DNA from: Exiguobacterium sp018617385
Lineage (GTDB): Bacteria; Bacillota; Bacilli; Exiguobacteriales; Exiguobacteriaceae
DNA length: 64,000 nucleotides
Assembly (NCBI RefSeq): GCF_018617385.1
Contig: NZ_JACSKA010000001.1
Span: 744,001-808,000, forward strand
Reading direction: 5' to 3'
The translations under genes and the position numbers were made by a program. Positions 8,484 to 16,694 of the stretch are shown here, piece after piece. The notes under the pieces were generated by a model. That model had not been told where the DNA came from. It searched no databases and saw only the letters and a program-made list of their open reading frames with translations. Each line of letters opens with the position of its first letter. Position 1 is the first letter of the stretch.

Positions 8484-9539
8484 TTACTCGAAATCGAGTC
8501 GGTAATGATCGGATTCGACGAGAGTCGTCCGTTCAAACACGCGATAGAAGAAGATTCCGAGTGCGACCGGAATCAGTCCGAACAAGACGATGACGAGCAG
8601 GACGTTGAAGAGAGCGAATCCACCCGGCATGAGGTGAAGGGCGTTCACCGGACCGATGAGACCTGATACACCGAACCCGGCGCTGATTGGTGTTCCTTCA
8701 ATTTTTAGAATCCCTGCGAGCGCACCGAGAATCGCCGCATTTGCCAAAATGGGAAGCATCATGATGGGGCGTCGGACAAAGTTCGCCATCTGAATCTTCG
8801 GAGAGCCGAGGAAATGGGCAATCGATGTGCCGGTCGCGTTCGCCTGCCATCCGGCGATCGCGAGACCGAATCCGGCTGCAACGACACCGAGGTTCGCCGC
8901 ACCCGCCGCGACACCGGACAGACTGATGGCCGTCGCAATCCCGACGGTCGAAATCGGCGAAACGATGATGAGCGAGAACGCCATGGCGATCAGGATCCCC
9001 ATGAGGACCGGTTGCAGGTCAGTCATGGTCATGATGAGTAGACCGATATACGTCGTGATTTGGGAGATGTACGTCAGTAGGAAAGTACCGATGCCTCCTG
9101 CGACGACAATGATGGTCATCGGCATAACAATGACCGTATACGTCTTCAAGTGGGGAGCGAGCTTCATGACAAGAAGTGTAGCGATTGCAGCGGTCACACC
9201 GGCTGTGATCACATCCCCGATGCCCGCCATCACGAACGCACCTTCGTCGATTCGAACGGCACCGCTACCGACATACGTTGCAATCGCGATCGTCCCGGCT
9301 TCGAGAATCGATCGTCCGAACTGCATGGCGACCGCTAGCCCGATAATGGCTGGCAGAAGCCGCATCGCAATCGTCGTCGCATCCAATATGAATTGAAGAG
9401 ACGGAAAATACGGAAGTATGGCTTTCGTTAATTCACCGAGTAGTGCGCTCGGGATGAGGGCGATCAGAATCGCCATGCTGAGACCGTTTAAGACGTTCAT
9501 CGTGAACTGTTTCATCGTACCTGTTGTTTGTTCCGTCAT
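8484..9539 (-). CDS. PTS EIIC-like membrane protein (PTS_EIIC_2 type)
   Basis: This is a 351-residue polytopic protein with about ten hydrophobic segments. It resembles stand-alone PTS IIC_2 transporters of Firmicutes (segments such as GWQANATGTSIAHFLGSPKIQ and PISAGFGVSGLIGP). No IIA or IIB domain is fused or adjacent, so whether it is phosphotransferase-coupled is unclear. Two tandem ATGs exist (9542 and 9539). The second has better spacing (seven bases) from the AGGTGA on the minus strand, so I use it. Substrate unknown. Confidence 0.8.
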   Translation of the reverse strand: MTEQTTGTMKQFTMNVLNGLSMAILIALIPSALLGELTKAILPYFPSLQFILDATTIAMRLLPAIIGLAVAMQFGRSILEAGTIAIATYVGSGAVRIDEGAFVMAGIGDVITAGVTAAIATLLVMKLAPHLKTYTVIVMPMTIIVVAGGIGTFLLTYISQITTYIGLLIMTMTDLQPVLMGILIAMAFSLIIVSPISTVGIATAISLSGVAAGAANLGVVAAGFGLAIAGWQANATGTSIAHFLGSPKIQMANFVRRPIMMLPILANAAILGALAGILKIEGTPISAGFGVSGLIGPVNALHLMPGGFALFNVLLVIVLFGLIPVALGIFFYRVFERTTLVESDHYRLDFE

Positions 9540-9640
9540 CATTCATTCACCTGTCCTTCTTCTTTGCTGTTATGTACAAAAGCGATAAAGTTAGAACCCA
9601 TATTATTCCTCTCACCAGAAAGAGTCAAGAGAATCATTGA

Positions 9641-9655
9641 AAAATTCTGAAATTT
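9641..9655. promoter_or_regulatory. CodY-box-like sequence upstream of the thioredoxin-like gene
   Basis: AAAATTCTGAAATTT matches the CodY consensus AATTTTCWGAAAATT at 12 of 15 positions, including the CWGA core. It lies about 17 bases before the -35 of the next gene. Matches at this level are common in AT-rich DNA, so this is only suggestive. Confidence 0.3.
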
Positions 9656-9671
9656 CATCAAAGCACGATTT

Positions 9672-9700
9672 TTGAATGGGAATCCATCGCCCCTTATAAT
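9672..9700 (+). promoter_or_regulatory. Promoter of the thioredoxin-like gene
   Basis: TTGAAT (9672-9677), a 17-base spacer and a perfect TATAAT (9695-9700). Transcription would begin near 9707, just 13 bases before the ATG. This rules out any earlier in-frame start. Confidence 0.8.
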
Positions 9701-9719
9701 GACAAGAGAGGTGAGAAGA

Positions 9720-9977
9720 ATGATTACAGACGGATTCTTATATATATACGCCCCGATGTGTGGTACATGCGCTGTGGCGGAAAAAATGTTGACGGTCGTC
9801 GAAGCGGTCGACCCTAAAATTAAAATTGAAAAGCGAGATGCGAACTATATCCCAAAAGAGCTAGAAGCTTACCAAGTGATGAGCGTACCCGCCTTGTTGA
9901 AGCTTGAAAATGGCGAGGTTCAAGATCGATTGTACGCGTTTCAAAATGTGCAACATGTCCTCTCTTTCGTGAAGTGA
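9720..9977 (+). CDS. yusE: Thioredoxin-like protein YusE
   Basis: This small (85-residue) thioredoxin-fold protein has a C14-G-T-C17 active-site motif (YAPMCGTCAVAEKM) and the cis-proline element MSVPALL. It is predicted to act as a cytosolic thiol-disulfide oxidoreductase, but the client is unknown. The ATG at 9720 has GAGGTGAG a few bases upstream and lies just after the promoter. An upstream in-frame start at 9672 coincides with the -35 box and is wrong. The order gcvH, then yusE, then a methionine transporter resembles the Bacillus yus region. Confidence 0.88.
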   Translation: MITDGFLYIYAPMCGTCAVAEKMLTVVEAVDPKIKIEKRDANYIPKELEAYQVMSVPALLKLENGEVQDRLYAFQNVQHVLSFVK

Positions 9978-9991
9978 GAGAGGAACATTAG

Positions 9992-10006
9992 AATAATCTG
10001 AAAATT
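9992..10006. promoter_or_regulatory. CodY-box-like sequence upstream of the candidate small RNA
   Basis: AATAATCTGAAAATT matches AATTTTCWGAAAATT at 13 of 15 positions. It sits 12 bases upstream of the -35 box of the small-RNA promoter, a plausible control position. Confidence 0.4.
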
Positions 10007-10018
10007 TTAAATAATCAG

Positions 10019-10048
10019 TTGACACAGAAAGTTCACGAATGGTATATT
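10019..10048 (+). promoter_or_regulatory. Strong promoter of the candidate small RNA
   Basis: A perfect -35 TTGACA (10019-10024), an 18-base spacer and TATATT (10043-10048), preceded by an AT-rich stretch resembling an UP element. No convincing reading frame follows. Confidence 0.75.
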
Positions 10049-10053
10049 CATTA

Positions 10054-10357
10054 CAACATCTTACTTGAACACAAAATAGGACGCGATATTCCCGATATCA
10101 AGACGTTTTGGCGAAGCCGCTGCTACCTTTATACGAATACACGTCAGTCTTCCCTTCGATTGTCCCCCAAAAAAATCAAGCGAAGACAGACGTTCCGTAT
10201 AATCGCACGGTCCAAGCTAAGATCGAGTGATGATTGGTGAATCTCCCCCATATAAGGATGTAAATCTTGAACGGGCAAAAGATTTTCATCTATGGGCTGT
10301 CCTTCCGTGACTCAAGGTGCTACGTTCTGTGTCGTCCTCGGACGGCACCTTTTTTTA
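10054..10357 (+). ncRNA. Candidate independent small RNA with two C-rich loops
   Basis: About 300 bases lie between a strong promoter and an intrinsic terminator, with no gene in them. The stretch contains strong pairing: TTATACG (10129-10135) with CGTATAA (about 10196-10202), ACGTC with GACGT inside it, and CTTCG with CGAAG further in, making a long arm. TCCCCC occurs twice (10163-10168, in the apical loop, and 10244-10249). Such C-rich single-stranded segments are typical of Gram-positive trans-acting RNAs that pair with Shine-Dalgarno sequences. I tried 6S, SRP, RNase P, tmRNA and T-box signatures and saw none. The end points are inferred from promoter and terminator. Confidence 0.55.
10329..10357 (+). 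terminator. Terminator of the candidate small RNA
   Basis: An 8-bp stem GTGTCGTC/GACGGCAC (10329-10336 with 10341-10348, tetraloop CTCG, one G-U pair) is followed by a T-rich tract. Confidence 0.85.
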
Positions 10358-10376
10358 ATTTTTTTGAAAAAAGGAT

Positions 10377-10405
10377 TTGACAGCAGAAAAAGCTGTCGCT
10401 ATGAT
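10377..10405 (+). promoter_or_regulatory. Promoter of the metNIQ operon
   Basis: A perfect TTGACA (10377-10382), a 17-base spacer and TATGAT (10400-10405). Transcription should start near 10412, just before the SAM riboswitch. Confidence 0.85.
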
Positions 10406-10427
10406 AAAGCTAATCGAATACACAACA

Positions 10428-10534
10428 CTCTTATCAAGAGAGGCTGAGGGACTGGCCCTATGACGCCCAGCAACCGCGGAGCAATCCGAAATGGTGCTAA
10501 TTCCAGCAAGGTGAGAAACCTTGACAGATGAGAG
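10428..10534 (+). promoter_or_regulatory. SAM-I riboswitch (S-box)
   Basis: All the class I SAM aptamer landmarks are present in order: P1 (CTCTTATC 10428-10435 with GATGAGAG 10527-10534), GAGGGACTGGCCC, CCAGCAACC, GGTGCTAATTCC and the P4 hairpin AAGGTGAGAAACCTT. Binding of S-adenosylmethionine stabilises P1 and lets the downstream terminator form, so the methionine importer is shut off when SAM is plentiful. Confidence 0.97.
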
Positions 10535-10556
10535 CAATCGTTGTCCGTACGATAAA

Positions 10557-10591
10557 GTGCGCACGTTTGCTCAAACGTGCGCGCTTTTTTT
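10557..10591 (+). terminator. Expression-platform terminator of the SAM riboswitch
   Basis: A 12-bp GC-rich hairpin (arms 10557-10568 and 10573-10584, loop GCTC) followed by seven T. It lies between the aptamer and the RBS of metN. Confidence 0.93.
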
Positions 10592-10611
10592 GTTGTCAGG
10601 AGGGAAAGGTA

Positions 10612-11640
10612 TTGATTCAATTACGAAACGTCGCCAAATGGTTCGATACGAAGAATGGTCGTGTCCAGGCGGTCGATGATGTGTCACTAACGATTGATCG
10701 CGGTGAAATTTTTGGAATAATCGGATATTCGGGGGCGGGGAAGTCGACGCTCATCCGATTGCTCAACCGTCTCGAGTCACCGTCAAGCGGTGAAATCGAG
10801 GTCGCCGGGAGTGAGCTCACGAAGCTCAGCCCGAAAGAACTACGGGGAGTTCGCAAGAACGTCTCGATGGTCTTCCAGCACTTTAATCTTCTGTGGTCGC
10901 GCACGGTCGCAGAAAACATCAGTTTCCCACTCGAACTGATCGGGGTTCCGGCAAGTGAGCGGAAACGACGCGTCCAGGAACTCGTCGAGCTCGTAGGTTT
11001 GGCTGGTCGTGAGGATAGCTATCCATCGCAACTGTCGGGCGGTCAAAAACAGCGAGTCGGGATCGCCCGCGCGCTCGCTACCAATCCTGAGGTTCTCCTC
11101 TGTGACGAAGCGACAAGCGCGCTCGACCCGAAGACGACGGATTCGATTCTCGAACTGCTCGTCAGCATCAATAAGAAACTCGGATTGACGATCGTCCTTA
11201 TCACGCATGAGATGCACGTCATCCAAAAGATTTGTCACCGTGTCGCCGTGATGGAGGCCGGAAAAGTCGTCGAGACGGGTCAAGTTTCGGACGTGTTCCA
11301 ACATCCGGAGCAACCGATTACGAAAGAATTCGTCAAGCAAATCGGGGCGGTCGACGATCTGTCGCTCACGTTCGAACACCTCAAAGAACGGTATCCGAGC
11401 GGTCAAATCGTCAAATTGAAATTCTTGAACGAGACGGCAGAACAACCGATTTTGTCTGACGTCCTCAAGACGCATGATATCGGATTCAACATCATCGGCG
11501 GGAACGTGACCCAGTCACAAGTCGGTGCGCTCGGTACGCTATTCATCCAACTGATTGGGGAAGCAAGTGAAATCGAACGTGCCATCACGTCGATTCGTTC
11601 GCAATCCGTAGAAGTGGAGGTGGAAAGCGATGTTTCCTAA
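10612..11640 (+). CDS. metN: Methionine ABC transporter ATP-binding protein MetN
   Basis: This 342-residue ATPase powers D/L-methionine uptake. Walker A is GYSGAGKST (residues 39-46), the signature is LSGGQKQRVGIARAL and Walker B is VLLCDEATS. A C-terminal NIL (ligand-sensing) domain covers about the last 75 residues, as in other MetN. The start is a TTG at 10612 with AGGAGGG eight bases upstream. A longer frame beginning at 10528 would start inside the riboswitch and is rejected. The 3' end overlaps metI by 11 bases. Control is by the SAM riboswitch. Confidence 0.95.
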   Translation: MIQLRNVAKWFDTKNGRVQAVDDVSLTIDRGEIFGIIGYSGAGKSTLIRLLNRLESPSSGEIEVAGSELTKLSPKELRGVRKNVSMVFQHFNLLWSRTVAENISFPLELIGVPASERKRRVQELVELVGLAGREDSYPSQLSGGQKQRVGIARALATNPEVLLCDEATSALDPKTTDSILELLVSINKKLGLTIVLITHEMHVIQKICHRVAVMEAGKVVETGQVSDVFQHPEQPITKEFVKQIGAVDDLSLTFEHLKERYPSGQIVKLKFLNETAEQPILSDVLKTHDIGFNIIGGNVTQSQVGALGTLFIQLIGEASEIERAITSIRSQSVEVEVESDVS

Positions 11641-12292
11641 CGTAGATTGGCAAATTATGATGGAACAGACTTGGGAGACGCTATATATGACGCTCGTCGC
11701 AGGTGTGGCGACGTTTGTGATCGGACTCGCTTTAGGTTTGATTCTCTACATTACAAACGAATCACTTTTATTGAAGAATCGTCCGATTTACGTTTTCGTC
11801 AGCGCGATCGTCAACGTGTTCCGTTCGATTCCGTTCATCATCTTAATTATCTTACTCATCCCGTTCACGTTGTTCCTACTCGGGACGATGCTCGGTTCGA
11901 CGGCGGCGCTTCCGGCGCTCATCATCGGAGCGGCACCGTTCTACGCTCGGATGGTCGAACTTGCGCTTCGTGAAGTCGACCGTGGGGTCATCGAGGCGGC
12001 CGAATCGATGGGGGCGACGAAATGGCAAATCATCTATAAAGTCTTGATTCCGGAAGCTCTTCCGGCAATCGTGTCGGGACTCACGGTGACCATCGTAGCC
12101 ATCGTCGGTTATACGGCAATGGCGGGGGTAGTCGGTGGCGGCGGACTCGGGAACTTGGCCTTCTTGGAAGGATTCCAACGCTCACAAAACGATGTCACGT
12201 TCGTGGCGACGGTGCTCATCTTGATCATCGTATTCGTCATCCAGTTCATCGGTGACCGACTCGTCACAAAAATTGATAAACGTTCAGCATAA
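11630..12292 (+). CDS. metI: Methionine ABC transporter permease MetI
   Basis: This 220-residue inner-membrane permease of the methionine importer has about five transmembrane helices. The cytoplasmic coupling (EAA-type) loop reads EAAESMGATKWQIIYKVLIP, which contacts MetN. Length is typical. It starts inside the end of metN, indicating translational coupling, and is followed 30 bases later by metQ. Confidence 0.95.
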   Translation: MFPNVDWQIMMEQTWETLYMTLVAGVATFVIGLALGLILYITNESLLLKNRPIYVFVSAIVNVFRSIPFIILIILLIPFTLFLLGTMLGSTAALPALIIGAAPFYARMVELALREVDRGVIEAAESMGATKWQIIYKVLIPEALPAIVSGLTVTIVAIVGYTAMAGVVGGGGLGNLAFLEGFQRSQNDVTFVATVLILIIVFVIQFIGDRLVTKIDKRSA

Positions 12293-12322
12293 TCACACAT
12301 ATACCATTTGGAGGGATTCATT

Positions 12323-13156
12323 ATGAAAACTTGGAAAACAGTACTCGGATTGACAGCTTTATCAGCATTCACAGTTCTCGCGGCTTGCGGCGGGGAAGAG
12401 GCAGAAACAGGTTCTGGCGATGACAAAACATTGATCGTCGGTGCGTCAAACGTACCGCACGCTGAGATTTTAGAGCACGTACAAGAAGAATATGAAGCAA
12501 AAGGTTACAAACTCGAAATCAAAAAGTTCCAAGACTACGTGCTTCCGAACAAGACGCTCGCGAGCGGGGAGCTCGATGCGAACTACTTCCAACACGAACC
12601 ATACCTCAAGTCACAAATGGCTGAAAACAAAGACTACAAATTCGCATCAGCGGGTGGCGTCCACATCGAGCCGATCGGTGTCTACTCACAAAAATACAAA
12701 TCGCTCGACGAGCTTCCTGAAGGTGCGGAAATCATCATGAGCTCATCGGTCGCTGACCACGGACGAATCCTTACGATGCTCCAGTCAGAAGGTCTCATCA
12801 CGCTTGCTGAAGGCAAAACGGTCGATGCGACGGTCGCTGACATCGTCGACAACCCGAAAGACTTGAAATTCAAGACGGACGTGGAAGCAGCACTTCTTCC
12901 GACGGCTTACAATAACGGAGAAGGCGATGCGGTCCTCATCAACACGAACTATGCGATCGACGCAGGCCTCAACCCACTTGAAGATGCAATCGCACTCGAA
13001 GGGGAAGATTCACCATACGTCAACTTGATCGTCACGCGTGAAGGGGACGAAGAAGATGAGCGCGTCAAAGCACTCCTCGAAGTATTGACGTCTGAAGAGA
13101 CACAACAGTGGATCTTAGACGAATATAAAGGTGCGGTCGTACCGGTCAAACAATAA
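12323..13156 (+). CDS. metQ: Methionine-binding lipoprotein MetQ
   Basis: This 277-residue NlpA/MetQ family substrate-binding protein has a signal peptide ending in the lipobox LAAC, with C22 as the lipidated residue. The mature domain has the family elements VPHAEILEHV and LPNKTLASGELDANYFQHEPYL (motif residues N, Q and H visible). It captures methionine outside the membrane for MetNI. I chose the ATG at 12323, which gives a proper signal peptide after GGAGGG; an ATG 15 bases earlier overlaps the RBS. Confidence 0.95.
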   Translation: MKTWKTVLGLTALSAFTVLAACGGEEAETGSGDDKTLIVGASNVPHAEILEHVQEEYEAKGYKLEIKKFQDYVLPNKTLASGELDANYFQHEPYLKSQMAENKDYKFASAGGVHIEPIGVYSQKYKSLDELPEGAEIIMSSSVADHGRILTMLQSEGLITLAEGKTVDATVADIVDNPKDLKFKTDVEAALLPTAYNNGEGDAVLINTNYAIDAGLNPLEDAIALEGEDSPYVNLIVTREGDEEDERVKALLEVLTSEETQQWILDEYKGAVVPVKQ

Positions 13157-13164
13157 GTCATCTC

Positions 13165-13196
13165 GACTCAGGAGTCTTCCTCCTGGGTCTTTTTTT
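13165..13196 (+). terminator. Terminator of metNIQ
   Basis: Ten-base-pair stem (13165-13174 with 13180-13189, loop TCTTC) followed by seven T. Confidence 0.9.
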
Positions 13197-13257
13197 GTCT
13201 AGTGTTCTTTCATAAAGAGAAGTACACTACATATATGAAAGAAAAGGGGGGATTTGG

Positions 13258-14472
13258 ATGAAGCTCAGACAGATTCATCCACTGACGTGGGGCGTCCTGT
13301 TCGGGACGTTTTTTGCACGACTGGCGACGTTTTTTGTCATGCCATTTTTTGCGATCTATCTGGCTACGCTCGGCTTTTCGGCGAGTGTGATCGGAACGAT
13401 CTTTGCCGTGACGGCACTTTCAGGTCTGTTCATGAGCTTCTTTGGGGGGACACTCTCTGATCGGTATGGACGAAAACAACTCATGTTGATTGGGATCGTG
13501 CTGAATGCCGTCACGTTCGCTGGTCTCGCACTTGCGACGGAACTGTTTTGGTTTTACATGTTGTCGATGTTGATGGGGATGTCACGATCATTCCTAGAAC
13601 CGGCTTCGCGTGCGCTCATCAGTGACACGACACAGGCGGACCAACGGGTCATCGTCTATAACGTCCGTTACTTCATGATCAATATCGCCGCGGCCATCGG
13701 GCCACTCTTGGCTGTCGTCTTGTCACTCACCGGTGTGAAGACCGCGTTCTTCGTCGTGACGGCTGTCTACATATTATACGGAATCATTATCTCGACCCTG
13801 TTTTACAAATATCCGTTTGAAGAAGGGGATGGGGTCAAGGCACGCCCGCGCTTGACGGAGACGTTTCGTGTCCTGAGAGACGACCGGACATTCCGTGCGG
13901 TCATCATCGGGATGATTTTCGCGATTATCGGTTACAGTCAGTTCAATTCGACGCTCCCGCAATTCATCGCGCTACGCGACGGACTTGAGGATGGTTCGAG
14001 ATTGTTCGCCTATTTATTGACGACGAACGCCATCACGGTCCTCGTCGTCCAATATCCGATCATGCGTTTTGGAATTCGTGTCTCTCCGATCAAATCACTC
14101 TTCTTCGGGATTTCGACGTTGTCATTCGGGCTTTTGCTCATCGGTTTTGCGACGGTCGAATGGGTCCTCTTTGTCGCGATGGCCATCTTTACCGTCGGTG
14201 AGGTGTTGATGTTCACGATGACGGACGTCTTGACAGATGAACTCGCGCCGGAACATTTACGGGGGACGTATTTCGGGGCAATGGGATTGACATCACTCGG
14301 TCAGACGGTCGGACCGATTATCGGTGGCGTGTTACTCGATACATTCGGTCAGTCATCGCTTCCTGTATTCGGAAGTTTAGCAATCTTGACGGGGTGCGGT
14401 GCCTTCTTCTTCGCGGCTGCCGTACGGGAACGGAAAGCAGTCCTCGCACTCGTCGAAGAGAATGCCGGATAA
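13258..14472 (+). CDS. MFS transporter (multidrug-efflux type)
   Basis: This 404-residue protein has about 12 transmembrane helices and the major facilitator signature between helices 2 and 3 (GGTLSDRYGRKQLM). The N-terminal segment FARLATFFVMPFFAIYL resembles the MdtH/YfmO-like drug-efflux group. Substrate unknown. It is monocistronic between the metNIQ terminator and the suf promoter; AAAGGGGGGA seven bases upstream supports the start. Confidence 0.85.
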   Translation: MKLRQIHPLTWGVLFGTFFARLATFFVMPFFAIYLATLGFSASVIGTIFAVTALSGLFMSFFGGTLSDRYGRKQLMLIGIVLNAVTFAGLALATELFWFYMLSMLMGMSRSFLEPASRALISDTTQADQRVIVYNVRYFMINIAAAIGPLLAVVLSLTGVKTAFFVVTAVYILYGIIISTLFYKYPFEEGDGVKARPRLTETFRVLRDDRTFRAVIIGMIFAIIGYSQFNSTLPQFIALRDGLEDGSRLFAYLLTTNAITVLVVQYPIMRFGIRVSPIKSLFFGISTLSFGLLLIGFATVEWVLFVAMAIFTVGEVLMFTMTDVLTDELAPEHLRGTYFGAMGLTSLGQTVGPIIGGVLLDTFGQSSLPVFGSLAILTGCGAFFFAAAVRERKAVLALVEENAG

Positions 14473-14495
14473 TGTCTTGATTTCCTACTATTAGC

Positions 14496-14525
14496 ATTCT
14501 CAACTTTTATCATTCTATTGAGAAT
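14496..14525. promoter_or_regulatory. Inverted repeat upstream of suf
   Basis: A perfect 8-bp inverted repeat, ATTCTCAA (14496-14503) and TTGAGAAT (14518-14525), with a 14-base spacer. It is not followed by a T run, so it is not a good terminator. It lies just upstream of the suf -35 box and could be a regulatory site. Confidence 0.4.
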
Positions 14526-14544
14526 GAATTCTAAGGTGAGTCGC

Positions 14545-14573
14545 TTGAAATAAAAAAATGACTAGTCTAAGAT
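14545..14573 (+). promoter_or_regulatory. Probable suf operon promoter
   Basis: TTGAAA (14545-14550), 17-base spacer, TAAGAT (14568-14573). The spacer includes the 8-bp palindrome GACTAGTC (14560-14567), and the -10 overlaps a larger palindrome. Confidence 0.6.
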
Positions 14574-14590
14574 TAGAATATATCTAATCT
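14570..14590. promoter_or_regulatory. Perfect palindromic operator candidate at the suf promoter
   Basis: A perfect inverted repeat of 8 bp, AGATTAGA (14570-14577) and TCTAATCT (14583-14590), around the 5-base centre ATATA, 21 bp in all. It overlaps the -10 box and start point. It does not look like canonical Fur, PerR, CodY or IscR sites, so the cognate regulator is unknown. Confidence 0.6.
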
Positions 14591-14632
14591 ACGCCATTCA
14601 CTATGGCGAGAAAATACGGAAGGGGTATCCGA

Positions 14633-15412
14633 ATGTCTAACGTACCACAAATGAAAATTGATGACCTCCGCGTCTCAATCGAAGGAAAAGAGATTGTCAA
14701 AGGTCTTAACCTAGAAATTAAAGGTGGCGAAATTCATGCCATCATGGGTCCGAACGGGACTGGTAAATCAACACTCGCATCAGCACTCATGGGTCATCCA
14801 CTTTATGAGGTCACTGGGGGAAGCGTCGAATTAAACGGCGAAGATGTCCTCGAGATGGAAGTCGACGAGCGCGCACAAGCAGGGATGTTCCTTGCGATGC
14901 AATACCCGGCTGAAATCAGTGGTGTCACAAACGCGGACTTCTTGCGTTCAGCAATCAATGCACGTCGTGAAGAAGGTCAAGAAATCTCGCTCATGAAGTT
15001 CATCCGTGAACTCGATGCGAAGATGGAACTTCTCGAAATCCCTTCAGAAATGGCACACCGTTACTTAAACGAAGGATTCTCAGGCGGTGAGAAGAAACGT
15101 AACGAAATTCTTCAAATGATGATGATTCAACCGAACATCGCCATCTTGGATGAAATCGACTCGGGTCTTGATATCGATGCCCTTAAAGTCGTTGCTAAAG
15201 GCGTAAACGAAATGCGTTCAGAAGAGTTCGGCTGCTTGATCATCACGCACTATCAACGTCTCCTCAACTATATCGAGCCAGACTTCGTACACATCATGAT
15301 GGATGGGAAAATCGTCATGTCTGGTGGTAAAGAGCTCGCACAACGACTCGAGGCAGAAGGTTACGACTGGGTGAAGCAAGAACTCGGAATGACAGTAGAC
15401 ACAGAAGCGTAA
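14633..15412 (+). CDS. sufC: Fe-S cluster assembly ATPase SufC
   Basis: This 259-residue ABC-type ATPase forms the SufBCD scaffold complex and drives conformational changes needed for cluster assembly. Walker A is GPNGTGKSTLA, the signature is FSGGEKKRNEILQ and Walker B is NIAILDEIDSGLD; the conserved switch histidine is in IITHYQRLL. I use the ATG at 14633 (AAGGGG upstream) rather than one 30 bases earlier. It is the first gene of sufC-D-S-U-B, the standard Firmicute order. Confidence 0.96.
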   Translation: MSNVPQMKIDDLRVSIEGKEIVKGLNLEIKGGEIHAIMGPNGTGKSTLASALMGHPLYEVTGGSVELNGEDVLEMEVDERAQAGMFLAMQYPAEISGVTNADFLRSAINARREEGQEISLMKFIRELDAKMELLEIPSEMAHRYLNEGFSGGEKKRNEILQMMMIQPNIAILDEIDSGLDIDALKVVAKGVNEMRSEEFGCLIITHYQRLLNYIEPDFVHIMMDGKIVMSGGKELAQRLEAEGYDWVKQELGMTVDTEA

Positions 15413-15424
15413 GGAGGCTGTACG

Positions 15425-16693
15425 ATGACCGTACAATTTGAATTGGATGCACAAGCGTTGTCGGCACGTGCAGAAGCGCTCGGCGGACCAGCATGGATGG
15501 TCAACCGTCGTAAAGAGGCAGCAGAACTTGCGCCGACACTTGCTTTGCCAAAAGTTGAAAAGATTAAGATTGATAAGTGGGACTTCACAGCGGGAGATGT
15601 CGAGCTCGAACAAAAAGACGGCTTGACAGCGGACATCGAATCACTCCTCGGAGACCACCGGACAAACGTGCTCGTTGAACGCAACGGTCATGTCGTCTAT
15701 AACGAATTGTCGATGCCAGAAGGCGTCTTATTCATGGGAATCAAAGAAGCGATGGAGCAACATCCTGAGCTCGTTGAGAAATACTTCATGACGGAAGGCG
15801 TACGTGTCGATGAAGAACGTCTTTCGGCGTTGAACGCTGCCCTCACAAACGGTGGGGCATTCATCTACGTACCGAAAAACACGCAATTGAAAGATCCGCT
15901 TCAAGCGATCTTCACGATGGAACAGGCGAACGGTGCCCTCTATCACCACACGATCCTCGTCGCAGACGAAGGCAGTGAAGTGACATACATCGAAAACTTC
16001 CTTTCTGGCACGAATGAACCGCACACGGTCAACGTCGTAACGGAAGTATTCGCTGGAGAGAACGCGAAAGTCGTCTTCGGTGGTGTCGATCAGCTCGCTG
16101 AATCTGCACTTACGTTCATGAACCGTCGCGGCGTCGTCTATGCGAACGGTCGTCTTGATTGGGCGCTCGGTCACATGAACGACGGGAACTCGGTCGTTGA
16201 GACGAAGACTCACCTCGTCGGAGACAACACGTATTCGGATACAAAAGCTGTGACAATCGGTCGCGGTGCACAAAAACAAAACTTCAACATCCGTACCGAC
16301 CACTTCGGAAAAGCATCTGAAGGGTTCATCTTGATTCACGGTGTCCAAAAAGACGCAGCCACTGCGATCTTCAGCGGGACATCGATGATTCACCACGGTG
16401 CGTCAAAATCGAACGGTGTTCAAACAGAGCGCGTCTTGATGCTCTCTGAAAAAGCTCGTGGGGATGCCAACCCGATTCTTCTCATCGATGAAGATGATGT
16501 TATGGCAGGTCACGCGGCATCAGTCGGCCGTGTCGATGATGTTCAATTGTACTACTTGATGAGCCGTGGTTTGTCTCGCCAAGAGGCAGAGCGTTTAATC
16601 ATCCACGGATTCTTGACGCCTGTCGTCGAAGAACTCGCAATCGATTCGGTCAAAGACCGTCTCCGCGAAGTCATCGAAGGGAAAGTACGTTAA
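15425..16693 (+). CDS. sufD: Fe-S cluster assembly protein SufD
   Basis: This 422-residue scaffold subunit pairs with SufB in the SufBC2D complex. The C-terminal beta-helix core contains the family stretch FNIRTDHFGKASEGFI and ends in LSRQEAERLIIHGF, the SufB/D signature. Length is normal. It follows sufC by 12 bases with AAGGAGG before the start, and sufS begins one base after its stop, so the genes are co-translated. Confidence 0.96.
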   Translation: MTVQFELDAQALSARAEALGGPAWMVNRRKEAAELAPTLALPKVEKIKIDKWDFTAGDVELEQKDGLTADIESLLGDHRTNVLVERNGHVVYNELSMPEGVLFMGIKEAMEQHPELVEKYFMTEGVRVDEERLSALNAALTNGGAFIYVPKNTQLKDPLQAIFTMEQANGALYHHTILVADEGSEVTYIENFLSGTNEPHTVNVVTEVFAGENAKVVFGGVDQLAESALTFMNRRGVVYANGRLDWALGHMNDGNSVVETKTHLVGDNTYSDTKAVTIGRGAQKQNFNIRTDHFGKASEGFILIHGVQKDAATAIFSGTSMIHHGASKSNGVQTERVLMLSEKARGDANPILLIDEDDVMAGHAASVGRVDDVQLYYLMSRGLSRQEAERLIIHGFLTPVVEELAIDSVKDRLREVIEGKVR

Positions 16694-16694
16694 G

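Noticed and set aside
10019..10240. 73-codon reading frame in the small-RNA region
   Set aside because: Its first codon overlaps the -35 box, it lacks an RBS, its composition is unlike a protein, and strong RNA pairing crosses it.
10054..10357. Identification as 6S, SRP, RNase P, tmRNA or T-box RNA
   Set aside because: None of the signature sequences I know for these (for example T-box AGGGTGG or RNase P conserved blocks) is present; 6S cannot be excluded by eye but I see no typical closing stem and central bubble.
15728..16396. 222-codon frame antisense to sufD
   Set aside because: Shadow of a strongly biased, well-conserved gene; composition (Arg, Cys, Val, Phe) is typical of a reverse-frame artefact.
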